Notes under the pieces: model-generated | Seen by the model: the letters and a program-made list of their open reading frames with translations, nothing else | What the model was told of the DNA's origin: nothing | Database searches by the model: none | Assembly (NCBI GenBank): GCA_917880885.1 | Contig: OU862919.1 | Span: forward strand, 54,597,058-54,661,057 | Origin: Limnephilus marmoratus | Lineage: Eukaryota > Arthropoda > Insecta > Trichoptera > Limnephilidae | Direction of reading: 5' to 3' | DNA: 64,000 nt | Shown: piece by piece, positions 54,341 through 64,000 of the stretch | Layout: every line of letters begins with the position of its first letter | Numbering within the stretch: the stretch's first letter is position 1 | Program-made: the position numbers and the translations under genes

Positions 54341-54960
54341 ATTTAAATAAACCTATTTGAGAGTATCATACTCGTATTGTCTGTGCCATGTTTTAATCAC
54401 ACTTTTCTTACTGAATTAAAATTACTCGATTCCTTACACATCAATCTGTCTCTTGACGAATCACATTTATAAAGATCAAATCCTTATAGGTACTACTGCA
54501 CCACCCACCTTTACATGTTGCTTTTACTTTCCAAAATACACTCGTCAAAGAATACATTACATATTAATATTAAAATATTTATCAGGATTAAATAACATGT
54601 GTTTTAACAATAATGTCCTCTGCGTGCGAACTCTATCTAAATTTCTTTTAATGGACAATATACAGTGTTAATTTCAAGCGACCTCTCAGGTAAGTATGGT
54701 CCTGTTTTCATTAAATTTTAGGCAGCATCGCGTTTATTGGTCAAAATATTGTACATATATTTTCGTATCGGCGATCAATGAACCGGTGTATGCAATTTTT
54801 AGCAGTTTTTATGCAGTTTTTAATTGTTTGTCTAGCTTGTAGTTTTCTAGATTTTAGAAATGTATTATGAGTTTGTACAGCGCCCTTGAGGTGATTTTTC
54901 ACAAAAACGGCGCTATATAAATCATCCAAATATTATTTTTATTATTATCCAAGAGTGGCG
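53036..54960 (+). mobile_element. L2/CR1-like non-LTR element, 5'-truncated
   Basis: Begins inside the RT and ends with an AGCGCC/GGCGCT hairpin and a TATATAAATCATCC...ATT tail (54880-54960). The same tail occurs inverted at 30921-31085. Confidence 0.85.
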
Positions 54961-55292
54961 AGGGAATCATACATATTATTTTGTTCATTTATCAAACTAG
55001 CGTTCGGATTTTTAGAATTTTTATTAATTTCCAATTGCTCTAAAATATTCAGTTTACGACCTTCATTTTGTATACGTAACAGAGTTGCATCATCATTATC
55101 ATTGGTAAGTAATTTTTATCTAGGAGATGTTTGATGAATTGTGACTGTATTTTATTATTATTTTTAAACGATCGCATGCGTTCTTTGAATCTAGTAATAA
55201 AGGACCGGTCAATTTATCCATCATAAACAACCTTGCATTAGTCATAAAAAGTTTCAGATATGATTTGTTTCGTGTATCAAGAAGTGCTAAAA
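54961..55292. other. Interval with no gene
   Basis: Nothing recognised. Confidence 0.5.
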
Positions 55293-55390
55293 TATATATA
55301 TAGTATTGTTTGGTTTTGGGGTAGGTCAGGAAAACTCACTTTTTTTTTTAATCCTCCGAGTACAGGCGAAAATCGACCACTCTGCCTGTC

Positions 55391-55665
55391 GAGTTTCACC
55401 GACCGCAGAGGTCGATTTGGCCGAGCAAGGCTTGTGGACCGGGATTTCATACAAACGGCCGTTCCAAAAAAACGCGTTTTGGTGATCCGATAATCGACTC
55501 TTTTCCCCCTCGATCCGCAAGACCTTACGGCGTATTGTCGCTTAAAAACGAAAAAGACGCTTACGCCCTTTCGATTTCCCTCGCCCGCCTCGGCCCGCAG
55601 GCGATAATCGACCTCCGCTCCTCGAGTTTCACCGACCGCAGAGATCAATTTGGCCCGAAAGGGGG
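55391..55665 (+). repeat. Direct repeat in H1
   Basis: GAGTTTCACCGACCGCAGAG occurs at 55391 and 55622, 231 bp apart, with similar following sequence (TCGATTTGGCC, TCAATTTGGCC). Confidence 0.75.
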
Positions 55666-56539
55666 CACGGACGGCGTTCTCTGCCGGTCAGACCAGATTT
55701 CATATAAAAAAGATGACGCAGGGTCAACAGCGCTCCCAAACGGCGAAAACTACAATTAGATCTCTCACCGACGAAGAAATTCGACCTCAGTTATATTTCT
55801 CGCCGACAGGTTCACCCGTTAAAAAACGTCGAACCGTTTAGTAAAGAGATTTCCCATACAAAACTGATTTTTCTAGGGATTCATTCGAATTTTTTTAAGG
55901 GCGTTCTCGAAAATATCGTAGAAAAATTGACATTTAAAGGCCCTTTGCGGGAACTTAGATTGCGGCGAAAACAAACATTTTGCACGAAATGTTTTTGATT
56001 AAATAGAAGGTATACAAGTTTAAGAAACTTTTAAAATAAAAACATGTATAGCTTCCCATTTAAAATGTTTCACAATGTCGCGTCAAACTTTGCAATTATA
56101 TTGACATTTGCGAAAAATTCAATAACATCCATAATGCACATGGTTTTCAGCCTGTTAAATCGGTAGATATTTTAAATCTTTATGTAAATTTTTCCAACCT
56201 TGCAATACTGAACATGGAACATCATCCAAAACCACCGCAAGATTTCAGCGAGGCCCTGACAGAGTTAGCTGACGTAATTTGTATGGGAAATGTTCTTAAA
56301 CCAGCGCAGGTGTTCGATTTTCAGGCTTTGCTTCAGGTGGTTATGACAACTTTTAACGGTTGTCTTGCCATATAGATAAAATATTATTTTAGAATATTTT
56401 GATGAACTAGGTAGGTACCCTGAAAATTACATAAACGGATAAATAATTATCCACGGGTATCATCTATAAATTATAGCTCATGAACGACTGGAGCAAATTG
56501 GATAATTATTTTTGCGTTGGTTTCGTTATTGTTCAGGCA

Positions 56540-57100
56540 AGGTTTGTATAAACTAAATGAGCTCTGGAATTATAAAATTTGTTTAAAATTAATCGCCGAA
56601 ATCTATATATGCGCATAGCTTCCGAGCCAATGCACCAAATTGGATAGTTCTTTCTTTGTTGTATGTGCTAATATTAGGACAAGGTTTGAATAAAATTACT
56701 GGTGAGCTCTGGCATAACGAAATTTGTTTAAAAATGATTCGCCGAAATGTAAGTACGCTCATAACTTCAGAACGACTGCACGTAATTGAATAATTCTTTT
56801 TTTGTTGCGTTCCTTATTGTACGGATAAAGTTTGTATAAAACTACTGGTGAGCTCTGGCATTATGAAATTTGCATACAAATGAATCCCGGAAATGTATGT
56901 ACGCGCATAACTTCCGAAAGACTGCACCAAATTGAATAAATCTTTTTTTGTTGTCTTCGACACTGTTAGGACAATGTTTTGTATAAAACTACTGGTGAGC
57001 TCTGGCATTATGAAGTTTGCATAAAAATGAATCGTCGAAATGTATGTACGCGTATAACTTCCGAAAGACTGCACCAAATTGAATAATTATTTTTTTGTTA
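56540..57100 (+). repeat. Tandem array of ~145-bp GAGCTCTGG units
   Basis: GAGCTCTGG starts at about 56559, 56704, 56850 and 56997. Each unit also has a TTGTATAAA phrase before it and GCGCATAACTTCCGAAAG-type sequence after it. A related motif is at 46274 and at about 60076. Confidence 0.85.
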
Positions 57101-57112
57101 TGTTTGTTTGTT

Positions 57113-57220
57113 TGAGGGGGGGAAGAAAACCAGGGAGGGGGGAGGGTAACCTGGGAAGGGGGAGGGGAACCCGGGAGGGGGTATTGCGGGATGGAGGAAA
57201 GGGGGGGGGGGGGGGGAGTA
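57113..57220 (+). repeat. G-rich, purine-only-biased tract
   Basis: Many closely spaced G-runs, including a run of about 19 G at its end, with GGGAGGGGG blocks. The plus strand could form G-quadruplexes. Confidence 0.85.
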
Positions 57221-57394
57221 GAGTACGCTATGAAAGAATATTTTTTCTGTTCTTTTTTTTACTCGAATAAAACAAAATTTTAAAAGGATAAATACCAGGA
57301 GTGCAGAACTAAGCAAGGGAAAATATATTAAGAACATGTTTTTTTTCAATTATTTCTGGCTTTTTGGGAAAGGTGAATTTGTATGCATTTAATT

Positions 57395-57700
57395 ATTTTT
57401 TTTTACATGAGCTCCACACAGGAGGCCGTGGAGAAAATAATTTCCCTCAGGTCCTATGTCATCTTTGGGGATGCTGTGTGGAGGATTTTTTTTAGGAAAG
57501 GAAGGAGATGAGAGTTCTGGGAAGGAAAAGGGTTTAAGGGGTTGGTAGGAATCTGGGGTTCAGTGTGTTCTGGGCATCCGCCTCCAAGACCTAGACAGAC
57601 CTCACCCCATGAACCCGGGCACCCCTACTAAATCACCAAACGTAGCGAACCACTTGGGGTGACCTATGGCAGAGGTGTTGGTTAACCAATAAAGGTCAAC
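57395..57700 (-). repeat. SINE-like repeat, copy 4, inserted in H1
   Basis: Minus orientation, T-run at 57395-57404. It contains GGTTAACCAACACC, CAAGTGGTTCGCTACG, CCCGGGTTCATGGGG and the tail CCTCCACACAGCATCCC to CCTCCTGTGTGGAGC. Closest to the copy at 30305, and its tail matches LINE D. Confidence 0.8.
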
Positions 57701-57717
57701 TTTGGGGATTTGTATTT

Positions 57718-58345
57718 CTACATAACATTATATACAACGGGTACCCGGCATGCGTTGCAACAACACTGTAACCTCGGGGTCAACTTAACTGTAATGGTTC
57801 CATTCCAAGTTCCGGGAAACTACATTATAATTCAAGCGCCTTGCAAACGCATGCACTGTATTATAACATTACATACAACGGGTACCCGGCATGCGTTGCA
57901 ACATCACTGTAATCTCAGGGTCAACTTAACTGTAGTGGTTCCATTCCAAGTTCCGGGAAACTACATTATAATGCAAGCGCCTTGCAAACGCCTGCTTTAT
58001 ATTATAACATTATATACAAAGGGTACCCGGCATGCGTTGCAACATCACTGTAATCTCGGGGTCAACTTAACTGTAATGGTTCCATTCCAAGTTCCGGGAA
58101 ACTACATTATAATGCAAGCGCCTTGCAAACGCCTGCAATATATTATAACATTATATACAACGGGTACACGGCATGCGTTGCAAGATCACTGTAACCTCGG
58201 GGTCAACTTAACTGTAATGGTTCCATTCCAAGTTCCTGAAAACTACATTATAATACAAGCGCCTTGCAAACGCCTGCTTTACATTATAACATTATATACA
58301 AAGGGTACCCGGCATGCGTTGCAAGGTCACTGTAACCTCAGGTTT
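57718..58345 (+). repeat. Minisatellite of five 141-bp units
   Basis: GTACCCGGCATGCG starts at 57741, 57882, 58023, 58164 (one base changed) and 58305, exactly 141 bp apart. Because 141 is 47 codons, a 233-codon frame with a repeated peptide runs through it. That frame is not called as a gene. Confidence 0.93.
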
Positions 58346-58419
58346 CTTCTTATATTTAATTCAACACACACTCCTCCTCGCTTCATCCACGTTCACACGC
58401 AAATCGCATAATTTTTTAA

Positions 58420-58454
58420 CCCGTTAGTTGCATTTTTGCAACGGGCCCCGCTAG
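58420..58454 (+). other. Helitron-like 3' terminus of H1
   Basis: CCCGTT and AACGGG form a stem, followed by CCCCG and CTAG, then T. Equivalent termini lie at 61167-61200 and 63533-63566. Confidence 0.72.
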
Positions 58455-61200
58455 TATATATAGTATTGTTTAGTTTTGGGGTAGGTCGGGAAAAGCTCAC
58501 TCTTTTTTGTATGCAAAAATTAAGCCAAACCTGTCACGCCAAAACGACCTTTCGGCTCCTCGAGATTCGTACACTTTGAGAGGTCAGTTTCGGTCAACGG
58601 GCAGCGTAACTAAAATCGTATGAGAATTTTCAGCCATCGATCCTCAAGCCAAAGTGGACCTTGGCGTTCAGCATTTCGGAAGGCTTCACGGTTCAATCTC
58701 CTTCGAAGTCTTCGGCACGAGCTTTTGTTTTTTTTTCTGGATCGGGAAACATTTTTAATTTTTATTTATACGTTTGCCAAAACTTTACGGGAGACATCTA
58801 GCGGTGCGGAATACGAGTATGGATTGTTCACATTAGAAAAAATCAAATGTCTATCGAATACGGCTGTAGTTCTATTTTTATCCGTTCGAATGGCGGGGTC
58901 GTCTGATTTCACACCAAAATGTCCAATTCACGAAAAAAGTGCACTCAACAAATTCAGACATGGAAGCTGGTAGTTTTTTTTTTCGACAAAAAAAATATAT
59001 ACAGGGATTTATTCTCCGATACGAATCGGCGTCGAAAACTAGAAGCTCTACTCGAATCACTCGATTATATTTCCCGCCGACAGACGGCGTTTGAAAAAAA
59101 AAAATGACGAAAAAACCCGCTAATTTCACAAAGGAAAATGCTATATAGGAATATTGACATAGGTCAGGATCTTAGATGTCAAATTTTTAGCCTAACAAAA
59201 CGGAACTCTCGGCGGTTTCGGTCATTGTTTTTCGGAAAACGACATTACCGCCGAAAAACCGATTCCGGGCTAGATGTTTTTTGAAAATACGATAGCCGGA
59301 TAGATTCCGCAACTTTTAATACCAATAAAACATATGATTCTCATATAAAATACGTCAGGAGATGCTGACAAAACTCGAAATTTTCCGAAAAAAAATCATC
59401 AAAATACGCGCTCACAGATTCCATCGGAAGTTTAAATATTTGCTGGCCAGTTCAAATTAACACGTTTTTCATTCGGGGTAGGTACCTACTTATTTCGGTA
59501 GTATTGCAAATATGATGAAAAAAGCTAAGATTGCCGGAATCTAAGGAAATGCGCAGGTACCTACCTGAATGGGTACCTACACAACGAATTAGGTTTTAAT
59601 GCAATAAATACTAAGGTAAGGTTGTTTCGATGATACAGAATAATTGAACTTTTTTAAGTTAATTTTCACGTTCTGTGATGGTTCTACTCAAATTCTATTG
59701 TTTTATCATTACAGACCAGTTACATCACAAAACTGAAATAATTACAGAACTCGAACGGAACTTTATAGAACTGAAAATTTACTAGAAAAATTTAAAGAAT
59801 TGTCAATTTTTTTTATTAATTATTTTTTTTATTTTTAAGTGTGTTCTATTTGAACATTGTATATATATATATACATTACGCGTGTTCTAGGAAGGTACTT
59901 ACTTGCGGGGACTTTTTTCATTTAAAAATCAAAACATGATATTGAATGAATTTATTTGTAGTGAAAATTATTTTATGCTCAACAGCATAATGGCGTCGTT
60001 TTGGTGAAATATTACAACAAAGTACCTACTTAGTACTTACACTTGCAAAATGAAATACAATACAACTACAATAGTGAGCTCCGGCATAATGAAATTTTGC
60101 ACTGCTAAACCGTGCAACCGATTGTTATTGTTAATGGACTATTTGTGCGTAAATAAATTAATTATATACAGCGGGTACCCGGCATGCGTTGCGAGGCCAC
60201 TTTAACTTCGGGGTCAACTAAACCGTAATGGTTCCCTACCAAGTCCCGGGAAACAACATTATAAAATTATGCACTTTATAAAATTATATACAACGGGTAC
60301 CCGGCATGCGTTGCAAGGCCGCTTTAACCTCTCTAAAACTGTAATGTTTCCATCCGAAGTCCTGGGAAACTACATTATAATGCAAGCGCCTGCACTATGT
60401 AACATTATATACTACGGGTACCCGGCATGCGTTGCAAGGCCACTTTAACCTCAGGGTCAACTAAACTCTAATGGTTCCATCCCAAGTCCCCGGAAACTAC
60501 ATTATAATGCAAGCACCTGCACTATATAACATTATATACAACGGGTACCCGGCATGCGTTGCAAGGTCACTGTAACCTAGGGGTCAACTTTACTGTAATG
60601 GTTTCATCCCGATTCCCGGGAAATAAAATTTTCATGCAAGCGCCTGCAATTTATAACATAATATACAACAGTTACACGGCATGCGTTGCAAGGTCACTGT
60701 AACCTCGGGGTCAACTTAACTGTAATGGTTCCATCCTAATTCCCGGGAAATAACATTTTAAAGCAAGCGCCTGCACTATATAACATTATATACAACGGGT
60801 ACCCGGTATGCGTTGCACGGTCACTGTAACCTAGGGGTCAACTTTACTGTAATGGTTTCATCCCGATTCCCGGGAAATAAAATTTTAATGCAAGCGCCTG
60901 CAATTTATAACATAATATACAACGGTTACTCGGCATGCGTTGCAAGGTCACTGTAACCTCGGGGTCAACTTAACTGTAATGGTTCCATTCCAATTCCTGG
61001 GAAATTACATTTTAATGCAAGCGCTGCACTACATAACATTATATACAACGGGTACCCGGCATGCGTTGCAAAGTCACTGTAACCTCAGGTTTCTTCATAT
61101 AATTAATTTAACACACACTCCTCCTCGCTTCATCCACATTCACACGCAAATCGCAAAGTGTTTTAACCCGTCAGTTGCTTCTGCAACGGGCAAAACCTAG
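58455..61200 (+). mobile_element. Helitron-like unit H2
   Basis: Begins directly after the CTAG of H1 with TATATATAGTATTGTTTAG and ends at CTAG 61197-61200. It holds ~1.2 kb of unique sequence shared with H3 (58970-60160) and an eight-unit array. No long coding region. Confidence 0.72.
60160..61090 (+). repeat. Minisatellite array of H2 (~8 units of ~125 bp)
   Basis: Units start near CGGGTACCCGGCATGCGTTG. They alternate between slightly different versions (for example GGTTACTCGGCATGCG). Related to the 141-bp array of H1 but shorter per unit. Confidence 0.88.
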
Positions 61201-63566
61201 TATATATATTAATGTTCAGTTTTGGGGTAGGTCAGGGAAAAGGTCACTTTTTCCGCTCACGCCATTGGTCGAGAAAACTCACTTTTTCCGCTCACGCCAT
61301 TGGTCGAAAAAACTCACTTTCGATTTGAGGGGAAAAGCTACCACTTTGCCCCTCGGGTGGGTGAAACCTCACGGGTCACTTTCGGTTGAAGCAAATCGTA
61401 ATAAGGAAGCTGGGAGAAATTTTTTTTCGACAAAATGAAATATATACAGGGATTTATTCTCCGATACGAATCGGCGGCGAAAACTAGAAGCTCTACTCGA
61501 ATCACTCGATTATATTTCCCGCCGACAGACGGCGTTTGAAAAAAAAAATTTAGGAAAAAACCCGCTAATTTCACAAAGGAAAATGCTATAATTGACATAG
61601 GTCAGGATCTCAGATGTCAAATTTTTAGCCTAACAAAACGGAACTCTCGGCGGTTTCGGTCGTTGTTTTTCGGAAAACGACATTACCGCCGAAAAACCGA
61701 TTCCGGGCTAGATGTTTTTTGAAAATACGATAGCCGGATAGATTCCGCAACTTTTAACACCAATAAAACATATGATTCTCATATAAAATACGTCAGGAGA
61801 TGCTGACAAAACTCGAAATTTTCCGAAAAAAAATCATCAAAAAACGCGCTCACAGATTCCATCGGAAGTTTAAATATTTGCTGGCCAGTCAAATTAACAC
61901 GTTTTTCATTCGGGGTAGGTACCTACTTATTTCGGTAGTATTGCAAATATGATGAAAAAAGCTAAGATTGCCGGAATCTAAGGAAATGCGCAGGTACCTA
62001 CCTGAATGGGTACCTACACAACGAATTAGGTTTTAATGCAATAAATACTAAGGTAAGGTTGTTTCCATGATACAGAATAATTGAACTTTTTTAAAGTTAA
62101 TTTTCACGTTCTGTGATGGTTCTACTCAAATTCTATTGTTTTATCATTACAGACCAGTTACATCACAAAACTGAAATAATTACAGAACTCGAACGGAACT
62201 TTATAGAACTGAAAATTTACTAGAAAAATTTAAAGAATTGTCAATTTTTTTTATTAATTATTTTTTTTATTTTTAAGTGTGTTCTATTTGAACATTGTAT
62301 ATATATATACATTACGCGTGTTCTAGGTAGGTACTTACTTGCGGGGACTTTTTTCATTTAAAAATCAAAACATGATATTGAATGAATTTATTTGTAGCGA
62401 AAATTATTTTATGCTCAACAGCATAATGGCGTCGTTTTGGTGAAATATTACAACAAAGTACCTACTTAGTACTTACTCTTGCAAAATGAAATACAATACA
62501 ACTACAATAGTGAGCTCCGGCATAATGAAATTTTGCACTGCTTAACTGCGGTACCCGGCATGCGTTGCGAGGCCACTTTAACTTCGGGGTCAACTAAACC
62601 GTAATGGTTCCCTACCAAGTCCCGGGAAACAACATTATAAAATTATGCACTTTATAAAATTATATACAACGGGTACCCGGCATTCGTTGCAAGGCCGCTT
62701 TAACCTCGGGGTCAATAAAACTGTAATGTTTCCATCCGAAGTCCTGGGAAACTACATTATAATGCAAGCGCCTGCAATATGTAACATTATATACTACGGG
62801 TACCCGGCATGCGTTGCACGGCCACTTTAACCTCAGGGTCAACTAAACTCTAATGGTTCCATCCCAAGTCCCCGGAAACTACATTATAATGCAAGCGCCT
62901 GCACAACGGGTACCCGGCATGCGTTGCAAGGTCACTGTAACCTAGGGGTCAACTTTACTGTAATGGTTTCATCCCGATTCCCGGGAAATAAAATTTTAAT
63001 GCAAGCGCCTGCAATTTATAACATAATATACAACGGTTACACGGCATGCGTTGCAAGGTCACTGTAACCTCGGGGTCAACTTAACTGTAATGGTTCCATC
63101 CCAATTCCCGGGAAATAACATTTTAAAGCAAGCGCCTGCACTATATAACATTATATACAACGGGTACCCGGTATGCGTTGCAAGGTCACTGTAACCTAGG
63201 GGTCAACTTTACTGTAATGGTTTCATCCCGACTCCCGGGAAATAAAATTTTAATGCAAGCGCCTGCAATTTATAACATAATATACAACGGTTACTCGGCA
63301 TGCGTTGCAAGGTCACTGTAACCTCGGGGTCAACTTAACTGTAATGGTTCCATTCCAATTCCTGGGAAATTACATTTTAATGCAAGCGCTGCACTACATA
63401 ACATTATATACAACGGGTACCCGGCATGCGTTGCAAGGTCACTGTAACCTCAGGTTTCTTCATATATTTAATTTAACACACACTCTTCCTCGCTTCATCC
63501 ACGTTCACACGTCAAATCGCATAGTGTTTAAACCCGTCAGTTGCTTCTGCAACGGGCAAAACCTAG
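61201..63566 (+). mobile_element. Helitron-like unit H3
   Basis: Follows H2 head to tail. 61403-62545 repeats 58970-60160 with only scattered differences by eye. An array follows, then a hairpin and CTAG at 63563-63566. Confidence 0.72.
62545..63440 (+). repeat. Minisatellite array of H3
   Basis: The same ~125-bp units in the same order as in H2, with one unit shortened near 62900. Unit order conservation shows that the array was copied with the element. Confidence 0.88.
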
Positions 63567-64000
63567 TATATAGTATTGTTTGGTTTTGGGATAGGTCAGG
63601 GAAAGCTCACTTTTTCCGCTCACGCCATTGGTCGGGAAAACTCACTTTTTCCGCTCACGCCATTGGTCGAAAAAACTCACTTTCGATTTGAGGGGAAAAG
63701 CTACCACTTTGCCCCTCGGGTGGGTGAAACCTCACGGGTCACTTTGGCTTGCGAAATTTGGGTAAAATTTGGCAAGCCAAATTGATCTCTAAGCTCATCC
63801 GATTTCAAAGGCCCCACGGTTCACTCTCCTTCGAAGCGAATTCATTGTATCTATCTCTTTTCAAATGCCCGCAAAAGTTGAGAAAGATGTAGCGAAAATC
63901 TCCCATACAAAACTGATTTCTGCTATGAATTTATTCCAATTAATTAAACGGCGATCTGCCAAATACCGAAGAAAAATTGACATTTTAAAGGCCCTTTGCG
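63567..64000 (+). mobile_element. Helitron-like unit H4, start (cut by window edge)
   Basis: Begins TATATAGTATTGTTTGG directly after H3. It repeats the TCACTTTTTCCGCTCACGCC segment of H3 twice. The last 50 bases (AGAAAAATTGACATTTTAAA and GGCCCTTTGCG) match H1 near 55920. Confidence 0.7.

Larger units (their letters stand above)
55293..58454 (+). mobile_element. Helitron-like unit H1
   Basis: Starts near TATATAGTATTGTTTGG, TTTTGGGGTAGGTC and ends with a CCCGTT/AACGGG hairpin (58420-58445) and CTAG (58451-58454). It contains tandem GAGCTCTGG units, a G-rich tract, an inserted SINE-like repeat and a five-unit 141-bp array. No Rep/helicase coding was found, so it is non-autonomous. Confidence 0.7.

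Noticed and set aside
55277..55841. Several overlapping frames at the start of H1
   Set aside because: They occur on both strands in repeated GC-richer sequence and have no recognisable motifs.
57710..58411. A 233-codon frame with 47-residue repeats as a repeat protein gene
   Set aside because: It follows directly from the 141-bp unit length, with no domain, promoter or conservation in the related arrays. Kept only as a repeat and a finding.
57718..63440. CRISPR-like array
   Set aside because: The whole ~125-141-bp unit is repeated, with no unique spacers or cas genes, in a eukaryotic context.

Overview
The window is eukaryotic, AT-rich DNA with no recognisable host gene. Nearly every coding signal belongs to a transposable element (TE). 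The mix (Ty3/Gypsy with a Lys-tRNA-primed LTR partner, mariner, hAT MITEs, Helitrons, Jockey/CR1/L2/RTE-like non-LTR elements, a TE-type YqaJ nuclease) points to an arthropod, most likely an insect. I cannot name the order from sequence alone.

Layout. 1-3545 (minus): 5' part of a Ty3/Gypsy element with LTR, gag and the start of pol (protease and RT), running off the left edge. 5036-10801 (plus): a complete large non-autonomous LTR element (LARD type), with two 609-bp LTRs that read as identical, a Lys-tRNA primer site, a polypurine tract, a 4-bp target duplication and about 4.5 kb of non-coding interior. 12.2-14.7 kb (minus): a 5'-truncated non-LTR element (family A). 15.4-16.6 kb: Helitron pieces, including a 764-bp palindrome. 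17.3-18.5 kb (plus): a broken YqaJ-nuclease gene. 20.0-29.4 kb (minus): a family A element carrying two later insertions, a 368-bp truncated LINE with a 14-bp target duplication and a full-length family B element whose ORF1 and ORF2 are both open. 30.3-35.7 kb: SINE-like repeats, an L2 tail, another family A relic, a CXC-type pseudogene and an RTE tail. 36.4-39.4 kb: an internally deleted mariner and two MITEs. 39.9-46.0 kb: a second family B copy, a Helitron arm, and LINE family D, whose 3' tail is shared with the SINE-like repeats. 48.0-52.2 kb (plus): an almost intact family A element whose ORF1 ends in a perfect -1 slippery heptamer. 52.5-55.0 kb: a tRNA-derived SINE head and an L2-like pseudogene. 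55.3-64.0 kb: head-to-tail Helitron-like units with internal minisatellites and terminal hairpins followed by CTAG.

How they relate. Several elements look like partners: the LARD shares its first ~130 bp of U3 with the Gypsy LTR, and the SINE-like repeats share their tail with LINE D. The B elements keep a 3' hairpin through compensatory changes. Elements with potentially functional reading frames are family B (22.4-27.2 kb) and, apart from two single-base breaks, the family A copy at 48-52 kb. All alignments and identities were made by eye.
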